DNA from: Microstegium vimineum
Lineage: Eukaryota; Streptophyta; Magnoliopsida; Poales; Poaceae
Length of the DNA: 64,000 nt
Assembly: GCA_022036555.1 (NCBI GenBank)
Contig: CM039119.1
Location: 23,384,979-23,448,978, forward strand
Direction: 5' to 3'
Shown here: positions 23,740 through 34,439 of the stretch, piece after piece
Position numbering within the stretch: position 1 is the first letter of the stretch
Layout: each line of letters opens with the position of its first letter
Program-made: the position numbers and the translations under genes
Notes under the pieces: generated by a model
Seen by the model: the letters and a program-made list of their open reading frames with translations, nothing else
Told to the model about the DNA's origin: nothing
Databases searched by the model: none

Positions 23740-24080
23740 ACAGATCACTCATCTGCCAATATTTATAGCCCATAAATATTACCTCCGCTGTTGTTAAAAA
23801 AAGGAAGAGATGTAAACTACACAAAGCTAGATGATGAGCATTCCATCAAATGGAAATTACACGGAATAAAGATGGAATTCAAAACATTCCTATGCAGATT
23901 GAAAACATTTCTTTGATGGACAGAGTCTCCACGAGACTGGAGGAACCCCGGGCGTTGATGGCCGCCCAAAAATAGTAAACTATGAAGGGGAGCTAGAGGG
24001 AGGGAGAGGAAGGGCCAAAGGGGATAGGAGAGACGATGGGAAAGAGAGAGAGAGAGGAGATGAGGATGGGCTTTTTACAT

Positions 24081-25021
24081 ATTTACCATTGTAACAGATG
24101 ACGCTCGTCCGATTATCACTTTTAGGATGACGCCTACAAATTTACCATCCTTACGATCAAACTGTTACAAATTTGCCAAAAACGCCTACGTGACACACCA
24201 CATCACGGTGCCACAGTGGAGACGCACCGTGAAAAGACAAGGATGCCCCTGCCCTTCTCCTCTCTCTACCTCTCCGACAGCTGGGTCCCACAACTTCCTC
24301 TCACTAACACGTGGGGCGTACTTGTAGGCTTCATCTTCTACCTACAGCACCTAGCAGGGAGAGGGAGAGCTCGCGCGACAGCTCGATCCGGCCCCGGCCT
24401 CGGCGGCGCTCGGCGCGCGAGAGCTCGGCCCCAGCCCCAGCCCCGGCCCCGGTGGCGCTTGGCGTGCGGCAGCTCGATCCGGCCCCGGCCTCGACGGCGC
24501 GGGAGCTCGGCGCTCGACGCGCGGGAGTACGGCCCCGGCCCCGGCGACACTCGGCGCGCGGGAGCTCGGCCCCGGCCTCGGCGGCGTGCTGCTCGGCCCC
24601 AGCGAAACGGCTGCTCACCGCGCGTGCGAGCTCCGCCCCAGCCCCGGCGGCGCTGCTCGCCGTGCGTGCAAGCCCGGCCCCAGCCCCGGTGGCGCTGCTG
24701 CTTCCCTGGCTGCGGGCGCGCTCGGCCCCGACGCCCAGTGCCTCTCTGTCCCGGCTGGAGGTGGAAGATGGGTCTGACAGCTGGGTCCCACGTGCCAGTG
24801 AGAGGAAGTTGCGGGACCCAGCTGTCGGAGAGGGATAGAGAGCAAAAGGGCAGGGGCATAATTGTCTTTTTGCAGTGCACCTTCACGCTGACACCATGAT
24901 GTGGCGTGCCACGTATGCGTTTTTGGCAAATTTGTAATAGTTTGATTGTAAGGATGGTAAATTTGTAGGCGTCATCCTAAGAGTGATAATCGGACGAGCG
25001 TCATCCGCTATAATGGTAAAT
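24081..25021. mobile_element. 941-bp element with 237-bp terminal inverted repeats and GC-rich core
   Basis: 24081-24317 and 24785-25021 are imperfect reverse complements of equal length. Both start ATTTACCATT and share GATGACGCTCGTCCGATTAT, AATTTGCCAAAAACGC, TGCCCCTGCCC and CGACAGCTGGGTCCC. The core (24318-24784) is extremely GC-rich and made of degenerate repeats of a GAGCTCGGCCCCGGCC-like motif. Long inverted repeats suggest a foldback or Mutator-like non-autonomous element. No target duplication or transposase was found. The long proline/alanine/arginine-rich open frames across the core are a by-product of its composition. Confidence 0.7.
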
Positions 25022-25100
25022 CTATACCTAATATTAAAGAGGTAAAATTGCACCCCCCATTTTTTGGTATGGCCTCCTGTAACTAACTCCGAATGTATAT

Positions 25101-25310
25101 ATGTAGGATTTCTTGAGATATTATGGAATTGTAAACAAGTAGGAGTCCTAAACCAAATAGAAAGAGCAAACAAAGTCCTATCCTAGATCGGTCATAGTCT
25201 ATCTATATATGTAGAATTTCTTGAGATATTATGGAATTGTAAACAAGTAGGAGTCCTAAACCAAATACAAAGAGCAAACAAAATCCTATCCTAGATCGGT
25301 CATAGTCTGT
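25101..25310. repeat. 108-bp tandem duplication
   Basis: Two copies starting ATGTAG.ATTTCTTGAG, offset by 108 bp, with a handful of differences. Confidence 0.9.
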
Positions 25311-26436
25311 CCGTTAGTACCTACCAGCTTCCGTTTTTTCTTTTCTTTTTTATCCCGCACCACCTTCTCCTCTTCCCATTTTCCTTTTTCATCCATTCAA
25401 TTGCTTTTCATTTTTTCGAGCATGATCCTCCTTCCAATTTCTTTTATTCTATTTTGAATAATATTAAATCCTATTGTGTATATGACTATACAAGATTTAT
25501 TGAGAGAACATATAGATAACTAGAAATCCTATCCCTGCAATTCTTAGTATCATGGACATGAATCATAATCAAATACCAAGTATAATTAAGAATCCTAATT
25601 TAATTTAAATAGAACACATTCAAGTAAGATGAATAGAGATTCTATTCCTAATCCAAATTCAAACAGTGAAAGGTAACAATAAATATCTATTTTTAATTCT
25701 ATATATATAATCCGTGTTAATACAAGTTTAAATAGATCTTGTCTAACATGATACGAAGTTCGATTTCAAAAATAATTGGGTTGTGTATGTGATTTGGACT
25801 AAAAACAACTTGTTTTCCATATATATAATTCTTATTCTGACATGTCTCGTGATGGAATAACTCCGAGTAAAATGAATAGGGATTCTAATCCTAATCCAAA
25901 TCTAAATAGTAAAAGATCTATTTCTATATAACCAGCTTTCCATATGATTTTTATTCCGACATGCCTCATGATGGAATACCTCCGAGTGAAATGAACAGGG
26001 ATTTTAATTCTAATGTAAATCCAAATAGTAAAAGGTAAGAGCATATATCTGTTTCTAATTCTATACCGTGATCATATAAGTTTGAGTAGCTTTTATCTAA
26101 CATTATACAAAGTTCTATTTCAAAATCTGTAATCTGGACTATGAAATAACCAGTTTTTCATATGAATTAATAGCAATAGACTCTGTCATATAATCCTCTG
26201 GTGTTTAGGGAAAAAACAATGACGCCTATATTATAAAGAAAAAATAGAAATAGAAATAAAAATAAATAGCAATGGACTTCACCACAGACTTCTCTGATTT
26301 GAAACTCTGAAAAGACCATGCATTTAGCTTGGAAAATAACAATACAACAATGAGTTGATAATGAAAAAATAGGTTGAAATATGAATAAATATTCATTACT
26401 CTTGACTGCGTTTTTAATTTATGTTTGGTTTTTTCT
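25311..26436. other. A/T-rich non-coding DNA, probably the body of a non-autonomous Helitron
   Basis: No gene. It contains a loosely repeated motif (GATGGAATA.CTCCGAGT.AAATGAA.AGGGATT at about 25852 and 25971). It leads directly into the Helitron 3' terminus at 26437-26466; the 5' end of that Helitron could not be fixed. Confidence 0.35.
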
Positions 26437-26466
26437 CCCGTTGCAACGCACGGGCATATTTGTTAG
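26437..26466 (+). mobile_element. Helitron 3' terminus
   Basis: CCCGTTGCAACGCACGGG forms the terminal hairpin (CCCGT pairing with ACGGG). It is followed by CATATTTGTTAG and then T, close to the Helitron CTRR end with insertion before T. The CGTTGCAACGCACGGGC hairpin is typical of grass Helitrons. It ends about 120 bp before the start codon of the O-fucosyltransferase-like pseudogene. Confidence 0.7.
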
Positions 26467-26587
26467 TATGTAAAAAGCCCGATGAGGATATATTTTGGGC
26501 AGGAGAGTACGTGTGGCTGCTACTGTGTCAAATCTCGTTTCGCCGTCGTCGGGTTCATCGCCGTCGCGGTGTGTGTGGGTGACCGTG

Positions 26588-27935
26588 ATGGATCCGAGCC
26601 ACCCTCTGCTTGGGCGCGGCGCCTTCCTCTCCTCTTCCATCCAGGTTGCAACCGCGCTCCTCCTAGTCGTCCTCCTCCTCGTCATGCTCCTCCGCCTCCC
26701 CCTCTACACCTCCCCACATGTCGCATCCACCCTCACCGACCAGAAGCCTCAGGAGCAGACCTGCGATCCCACCTCACCGCTCGACTGCGCCGACCCACGC
26801 TTGTTTCATCTCATGATGCGCAGCGCCATCGAAGCCTTCCCGGCCGTCCATTTTGCTCGCTTTGGCCGCCCTGTCCACGGTGACCCCTCATCCTCCTCTT
26901 GCGACATGGCCTGGTGCGCCCGCTCAGACTCCGACTCCCCCTCCAAGGCCACCACTAAGGACTACCGCCGCTTCGCCATCGCCCGCGACCCGCACACATG
27001 CACCTACTTCGTCCTCTCAATCGGCGACTATCATTCCGGTCCCAACGCCCGCAAGCCCCGCCGCGGCGCCACTAATGCCACCATCGCCACTCCGCCACCG
27101 CCCGCGCTCTGCCGCTCCCAGTTCGCTCAGGGCGCGTACCTCGCTTATCTCGGCGGCGGCGACCGTTGCAAGCCCATGCCACACTACCTGCGCAACCTCC
27201 TCTGCGCCCTCGCCGAGGCTCGCTACCTAAACCGCACGCTCATCCTGGATCTCACACTCTGCCTCGCTGCCTCCTATGCCGCCCCCGGGACGGGGGGAAT
27301 GCCTGAGGAAGGCAAGCGCCTTGCCTTCTACATCGACGTCGAGCACCTGCAATCCCAGGTCTCTATCATTGAGGAGAGACAGTTCTGGTCGAATTGGGAC
27401 AGTTGGGGGGTGCAGGGCCAACTCCGGGCACGCCTAGTTGAGGACACCAGGCTTGCACCTATGAAGTTCTCCAAGGTGAGGGACACCCTCATAGTCAGGA
27501 AATTTGGAGACGTCGAGCCAGGTAACTACTGACACAATGTCTGCGAGGGTGAGGCAAAGTATTTGCTGCACCCATTGCGCTCGGCGATACGCTGGACTCC
27601 AAGCTTGATGCACATTGTTGATGATATCATCTCAAGGATGCAACCTTCCTTTGATTCAGTCCATATCAATGCCAAGGGTGAGGACCTCGGACAGAGGGTG
27701 AAGGAAGTTTTTGGTGGAGGCCGGCAGGTGTATGTTGCGGGGGAGGGGGTCAACAGTGCATTGCTGGAGTCACTCAAGGCAAAGCACAGTATACATTATT
27801 TGGATGAATTTGAGGACCTGTGGGGGACAGACAACAAGCGGTGTTCCTGTGGAGTTTGATGGGTACATGCGTGAGATTGTTGATAGAGAGGTCTTCCTCA
27901 GGGGGCAGAAGAAGGTGGAGGTGCTCCGGCGGTGA
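26588..27935 (+). pseudogene. O-fucosyltransferase family protein, broken
   Basis: ATG at 26588. Residues about 15-37 form a hydrophobic signal anchor (type II Golgi protein), then a Cys-containing stem and a domain like plant GDP-fucose O-fucosyltransferases: DRCKPMPHYLRNLLCALAEA, RYLNRTLILDLTLCL and, later, QVYVAGEG and YLDEFEDLWG. Breaks: a TGA at 27530-27532 where the family has Trp, and a frameshift near 27835-27850, after which GVPVEFDGYMREIVDREVF continues in another frame to 27935. The usual His-x-Arg-Gly-type donor-binding motif is missing between VHI and GEDL, suggesting an internal deletion. Apparently a single exon. The 5' part has very GC-rich third positions, as in many grass genes. 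Probably a decayed duplicate; a recent sequence error could explain one break but not all. Confidence 0.8.
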
Positions 27936-28486
27936 TTTGGTTTCTTCTCTCACCTAGATAACTTGTTTGTCAATACATCCTAGAGAAGTTGTTGAACAAC
28001 ACAAGCATGCTTTTGTCAAGCTAGTCTTTTAAACCTCACTATATCTAAATTTAGTTCTGAGACTCATCTGTAGGGGATTTATTTTGCTAGCCACTATCAT
28101 TTCCATGGAAATTTTGGTAACCTTCAATGGATACATAGTTTTGTGCTTCTGATAGGACCGTTCCATTTAATTTATCAGTTTCCTAACACTGGTTGCTGCT
28201 CGCTTATATAAGAAGGATTTGCAATATTTACTTCATTTCATAAACTCTATCCTAATTCCTAATTCCTAGGGGCTTTCCACTACACTTAACATATGGTTAT
28301 CATTTTTGTTTCATTTGCATGGGTGTTTTGGCTTCTGGGTGTTCTTTGCATTTGAGTGATGCACCAGCAGAAGTACAGTCCTGAGTCCTGTTTCTGACTT
28401 CTGAGAACAAAATCCTGCTATGTATACGAAATAAGGATACCTTCTTGAGCATTTGCTTGCTAGCTGAAGTTATATATTCTCCCTTA
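27936..28486. other. Flanking DNA after the pseudogene, nothing recognised
   Basis: A/T-rich; likely includes the former 3' untranslated region. No second exon could be joined with confidence. Confidence 0.4.
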
Positions 28487-28739
28487 CACTCCTCCCAAAA
28501 TATAAGGAAGGACTTATGAGTTTGTACTAAATTAAACTATTCTAGGTTTGACCAAATCCATAGAGAAGTGTATTAACATCTATCACATCAAGAGTAAAAT
28601 ATGAAAATATATTTCATAGTGAACCTATTTGTGCTGTCCGGAATCGTAATATTATTGTTTGTTTCTATAAAGTTGGTCAAATTTAAGGTAGTTTGACTTA
28701 GGACAAACTCAAAAGTCCATATGTATTGGGTGGAGGGAG
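28487..28739. mobile_element. Stowaway MITE
   Basis: About 253 bp between two TA dinucleotides. It starts CACTCCTCCCAAAATATAAG and ends ATTGGGTGGAGGGAG, the CTCCCTCCGTCCCAAAATA-type inverted end of Stowaway (Tc1/mariner) MITEs with their TA target. Non-coding. Confidence 0.85.
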
Positions 28740-29225
28740 TATTACTTAAGTGCCGGAAACTGAAATATTTCATTGGGACAATCTGGAGCTGATATGCTTG
28801 TCAATCAATATCCTAGTTCATGCAGAGATTTTGCTGTTTGCTTCACCAACAAACTGACACTGATAACTATTTCATTCTATGGAACATTTGCTAAGCATGA
28901 ATTTCTTTCCTTGCGCCTTTTAGATATAAGGTATGTTACGTTATGAATAGCATATTTTGTGTTTACCATTATTAATTACCTATTAGAGTAAATAAGGTAG
29001 GATAAGGGCAACTATGATAAGAGCATGTATATTCCAGCGGCCATGTGCTAGTTTGTTTAGATTTATAGACATAACTTTGTAAATAGTAGGCCAACTTTTC
29101 TGTTGGAGACTGCTAAATGTCTTATAATAGATCCCTATTTTTATGTATATAGTTTTGCTCGATGACATAGACTGTTGCTTGAAAATTGAGCTTTTACGAA
29201 ACTCACTATACAATAACTGTTGCAG

Positions 29226-29441
29226 AAATGGGTTAAGGTCTGCTTCAAAGAGTTTGGTAATCCAGTGAAACACTCAATAATGTTTGGTGAGCACTGCACC
29301 TACTTTATGGGCTACTCATCCATCTTGTTTGCACCAGCTAGGGTTTACCATGTAAGAACGAAAACTGCGACATTGGGGATTCAGGAAGGGAGCCTGGCAA
29401 TCATGACACTGGAAGGGAGTTCGGCGTACGTTCGACAATGA
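29226..29441 (+). other. Possible terminal exon, unidentified
   Basis: A GTTGCAG acceptor-like site is followed by 71 open codons (starts KWVKVCFKEFGNPVKHS, contains GEHCTYFMGYSSILFAP) ending in TGA at 29439. No family recognised. It could be a remnant exon of a gene lost or split here, or chance. Confidence 0.25.
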
Positions 29442-29696
29442 TGAGTAAAAAATCAGTCACCTGATGAAAAGCCATTGATAAATGGTGAGATGGAGGAATT
29501 AGAAACAAGATGGAAACCTATTTACTACTGCAAAGCAAACTGTACACAGCAGACCTGGATACAGACAGGAACCAATGGAGCATTTATAATAAGTAAAACA
29601 AAACTGGAGATTGAAAGCACTTGCATGTACAAGTACCAAGGATGAGAGGAATTGCAGTACACGCAAACTGCTACTAGTAATTTGTAATATCAATCA

Positions 29697-30476
29697 ATGG
29701 TAGTATACATGACTCAGATTTGGCGCCTCTCGGCATCAGGCCAATACTCGGCAAAATCTGAATATAGGAGTTTCTTCATTGGTTCCATTAAATTCAGACC
29801 TTGGAAGCGTATTTGGAAAACTTGGGCCCTTGGTAAATGCCGCTTCTTTATGTGGTTAGTTGCACATAACAAATGTTGGACAACAGATAGGCTTTCTCGT
29901 CAAGGTCTCCCACATCCTGCTAGCTGCTCCCATTGTGATCAAGAAGAGACTATAAATCATCTATTAGTGTCGTGTGTGTTTGCACGAGAATTTTGGTTTG
30001 CTTTGCTAAGGAGAGTGGGTCTATAGACCCTTTCGCCATAGCATGATGAACCCTCCTTCGATGAGTGGTGGGCCAAAGCAGAGTCCAGAATGGATGGTTC
30101 ACCCAAAAAAGGACTCAACTCGCTCATCATCCTTGGGGCATGGACAATTTGGAATCACCGCAACTGATGTGTTTTTCATGGCTCTCCTCCTAGCTTGGTA
30201 GGCGCCTTGTTGTTTGCAAATGAGGAACAATGTTATTGGAATCTTGCAAAGGCTCAAGAAGCTTTCTCTTCTCTTGAGTCTGAAGATAGACAGTAGGACC
30301 CTTGTGTGGAGGTGTATTTGGTCTCTTACTTAGAAAATGGGGCGTGTGTATGTCTAAAAGCTTAAAAGCTTAAATGCTTAACAGCCTAAGAGTGTGGGTG
30401 TGCATTGTAAGGGCTCTTGCCCCTTTTCTCTTCTTGATACAAAGATACACAGTTTTCTTGCGTGTTTGAGAAAAAA
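29697..30476 (+). mobile_element. LINE 3' fragment with reverse-transcriptase zinc-binding domain
   Basis: A 5'-truncated non-LTR retrotransposon. 29715-30026 encodes the zf-RVT domain (Pfam PF13966) that closes plant L1-type ORF2: SAKSEYRSFF, WKTWALGKCRFFMWL, LPHPASCSHCDQEETINHLL and VSCVFAREFW. The frame breaks at a TAG near 30024, and homologous C-terminal sequence (FDEWWAKAESRM, LIILGAWTIWNHRN) continues in another frame. The end is TTCTTGATACAAAGATACAC then GAGAAAAAAG, typical of the short A-rich LINE tail. No target duplication was found. Confidence 0.8.
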
Positions 30477-31611
30477 GTTTCTGTGACTAAAGGTGCACAT
30501 TGGATTATGACACAAGCTCCAGACACAAGCCCGCAATGATTAAAATAAAGTTGTCTGCTCACACTAAGGGAAAAAAAAAGAAAATTCTATATTGGTTTCC
30601 TATGCAAACTACAAATCATGGGAATACTACTCACCTTTCTTCAATCTTGATCACTTTCTCTATTTCGTCACGAAATGATACTACTCTTGAAGGTTGTAAT
30701 GATGGATTGATCATCTTTTTGCTCGTACTTATTGACGATGTCTTGGATTCTTGTTCGCCACCTACATCTTTGCATATGGTTACCAATGTCCCACTTGTGG
30801 GTTGCTGACATGGTGCCATTCTGATATTTTTTTGTGGGATAAGTTTACTTCTGTCCTCATCCAAATTTGCAATGCAGACTTATTTCTACATATTCCTTCT
30901 ATGGTTACACTTTATGCAGATGAACTGTAGGCAGAAAGCTATTTTGCTGTAAATCCTGGATTGTCGCTATGATTTAGTCCTTATGGAGGGTAGACTAGAG
31001 CACCAAAAAGGCCCAATGCTATAACCCCTTTTCTATCCATGTTGCTCAAAAGCATCATTTTAACATTGATTTCATAAGTCATTCATCAAAGTTAACATTA
31101 TAACATTTGGTGATTGCAAGCTAAGCAAAGATACCCATATACATAAACCTAAGGCAAACAAGGAGTATAGGATATCAAAAGTACTAGATAAAGTCCTTGG
31201 GGTTCATTGTATTAGACACATGCATATGAGAGATAATCAAATGGTTATTAGGTAACAAGGTAGCTCCACTTCTAATGGTGGCAACAACTTGTACAACCAT
31301 CACAAAAGAACCTAAAAACAATACACCAAGCATTAAAACAACAATACAAAGGTTTTGAAAAGGTAGGGCTTGTAACTAAAAATATATGAGCTAAAAAACT
31401 AACCAAAACGGGAGCCACGATCAAAAGATGTGAGAATTGAAAGGTACACATGGAAATGATTGGATTCAAAAGATCAATGTGGAGTTTGGACTAGCATAAA
31501 CATATTCATAAGAACAAAAAGGATTGGATATGTGAATATGTACTTGGGAACATATCATGATCGCTCATGTCATCTGCTTTCGTAGACAAAGAGGTCATCC
31601 CCATGTGAACA
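30477..31611. other. Intergenic DNA, nothing recognised
   Basis: A/T-rich with no supported gene. A short open frame at 30500-30808 has no recognisable domain. Confidence 0.4.
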
Positions 31612-34012
31612 ATCCTTATTATCTTTATTATATTCCCTTGTTCATGGAGTCATAGAGCAGTAAAGGTGTATTTCATTGTTATGATATTACCTTTGTTTAG
31701 GTATATAGTTGTTTTGATTCTATATAGGACAATTTTTGCTTAGTAATTAACTAAAGGAATGGTATGTTGGATATTATTAATTTTGCTGCTTTGTGCATGT
31801 TGTAGAGTCTAATTGTTTTTCAACAATTTCCATGCAATGGATAAGAGGTGAAGAATAGGCTTTCCATGTTGCAGTGACTCAAATCCTAAGGATGCAGTAT
31901 TTATATTCACTTTGCCTTGCATGCCACATTAGCTACCAATCCAAAGGATGCAATAATTATATTCATTTTGGTTATGTAAGTATGTAGAGATTAGTACCTT
32001 TAGTATGCAATTTATGTACTGCTTGGGTTAGGACATTAGTGGACAAAGATCATATGTTAGCATCCATTGTTATAGTAAAATATACTCTTGTTTATGGACA
32101 TAATGTATGGATATAATATATTTATATGTTGAGTTTAGTAAGCTAGGAAGGGCCCAACTGAATTAGTAAATATTGTTAAAACCAAATGTAAATATGTCCA
32201 ACACTACCGCTATGCATATGACGTGGTTGGACTAAGAAATGTACCATCACCGAATCATTTAGTAACCTGACACTGACCAAAGGATCATCAAAGGTGGATC
32301 ATACTGCAAGACGATAGTGACCATGTCATATGATCAGACGGTTCATACGTCGAAGCAACAATGATGTTCACCTCGACATAGATGTGTTGGCTGTCAAAGC
32401 AATGGTGAACTTGCACCACACATAGTCGTTTGTGTAAAATTACAATGATCATGGTCATTATACATGCAATCATTAGCAGTGGTGGAGCCAGGAATTATAC
32501 ATAGGAGGCCAGCTACAAAAATCCAACTTGTAAAAATCGAACACAACTCAACTTGTCAGGTTTCTCGTGGTGACCATCTAAGCTAATTCATCAACTTGAC
32601 ACAAGTGCTCGCATTTTCTTTATATTATTCTAGGATTTAAGGTGCTATTTTTCAGTGTTACGTGACATGCTCATTGACAGCAAGGATATATGATTTCATA
32701 AATCTCAAGGTCTAGCGGGCCAACCTTTCTGACGTTTTTATAGAGATAATTTTATTATCTTGTGCCTTTTAGATGTGCTCATACCAGTTATTTTAATTTA
32801 ATATATAGTTAATGCTTTGTATAATTTTATAATCTAGAGGACATTAATAGGTATATATGATAATTTTTTTATATTCACTCTCTTAATGTAAATAAAAATT
32901 ATGAAGACATAATAGTAAAACAAATTGTATCGTATGAGGGCCGTGGTCCCTGTCGGCCTTCCCTTGGCTCTGCCACTGCCCACAAAGAAAATGAGGTTTG
33001 TCTCGACGACGGATCAGTGAACAAAGCGACGATGTTGAGGATCGTTAGGTCAATTGTTAACCGACCTGATGATTCTGACTATCACCGTCGATCGTTTACT
33101 ATTGAGGCCAAAATTCGGTTGTAATAGGGGTTAACAAACGGCTATGATAGGCCTATTGTAGTACTGTTGGAACACTTGATCACCATCCTTTGGCCATCAC
33201 CATTGTTTCCATCTAACTCCATCTTGGACTTGGACCAATCTATCTCTTCTACACACTTAGAGCATAAGATTAGTCTAAATAGGTTTCATCAATTATTCAA
33301 AATTTAAAATAGGGCTTTTCATTAATTTATTCTTGTTCCAAACCAATCCAAGTCACTTGCAAATTCATTAGTCCAATTTGATCTAGTTGACCATTAAATA
33401 GAAAAATCCAAACTAAATGGGCTAAGGGTTCATTTTCCTTACTGAATTTTGACATGGGTGTTTACATGTATCTCTTTATTGTTGTCTTTTCAATATTATT
33501 ATTAGGCTATAGCAGGAAATGGATGATCAAAGAAAGGAGACTAATGAATTGGTTTTTTATGTACTCTTATTGTTTAGATGTTGTTTTGTGTCATTTTACT
33601 CATGTTTTATACTAGCTTTTGTTTTTCTTGATGTATATCATATACTAAGTACCTTTTTAGTTTCTTCTTTGTTATCTCATATTGGATTGCTCCTCTCACA
33701 CATACATAAAGCAAAAGTCAATCTTGATCCTGAGAAGCAGAAGCCAAAGTTGATTATTGGGAAACTATTGATATAAGACGGAAATAATCATGGTCGCTCA
33801 AATTCTCCTTGCCCTAAAGAAATGCAGCTCATTGTATTATTTCGCCCCATGAAAATTCTATTTGCGGATTTGCATCAATTTATACCTGGTGTATAAATCA
33901 TTTGTTCCAAATATGTAAATTTTGTATCGAGGCAAACTGAGTTTTCATGATTTTAGTCATTGCGCAAACTTTGTTATGCATTATATAAAGTTCTTTTCTA
34001 CCTAAACATTTT
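31612..34012. repeat. Right arm of the 2.4-kb inverted duplication, ending at a gap
   Basis: Reverse complement of 17128-19527, 2401 bp, ending exactly at the 100-N gap at 34013. It carries the reversed copy of the GCAGTGG-ended MITE (about 32473-32977). Confidence 0.95.
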
Positions 34013-34112
34013 NNNNNNNNNNNNNNNNNNNNNNNNNNNNNNNNNNNNNNNNNNNNNNNNNNNNNNNNNNNNNNNNNNNNNNNNNNNNNNNNNNNNNNNN
34101 NNNNNNNNNNNN
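34013..34112. other. Assembly gap, 100 N
   Basis: Exactly 100 undetermined bases. It truncates the right arm of the inverted duplication on one side and the protease of a copia element on the other. Confidence 1.
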
Positions 34113-34427
34113 AGGCTTAAAGCTCACTTCAAAACTGTCATCAAGGAGTTGCAAAACCGAGAGAAGGTTAAAATGCAAATTCGCAACCAAAGCAACATCC
34201 TTGAGGACAAAAGATGAGTTAACTCGGATTGACCCTCGGGACACAACCTTACCTTTACTCTTATCCCCAAATGTGATGTACTCAGTGTAGCGCATGGGTC
34301 GAGGCTGGAGAACCACTTGGCACTTCCGGTAATATGGCGTGAACATCCGGAATCCACAAGCCAAGTCTCCTCCAGTCCTCCTTCCTACATCAATAAAAAG
34401 ACATAGGTTGAGCAAACAACGCAACAC
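34113..34427 (-). pseudogene. Copia aspartic protease, partial
   Basis: The minus strand shows MDSGCSRHITG with the catalytic D-S-G, then in a different frame MRYTEYITFGDKSKGKV and HFNLLSVLQLLD, the usual order in Ty1-copia proteases. At least one frameshift lies between them (about 34280). The sequence is cut by the gap. Confidence 0.75.
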
Positions 34428-34439
34428 TGGGGTTAGTAA

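Noticed and set aside
24216..24899. Long proline/arginine/alanine-rich open frames on both strands
   Set aside because: Open in several frames at once because of extreme GC repeats; no domain, and located inside a transposon core.
17128..34012. A 17-kb biological inverted repeat or large palindromic transposon
   Set aside because: Both arms end exactly at N gaps and there are no transposon ends; misassembly is simpler.
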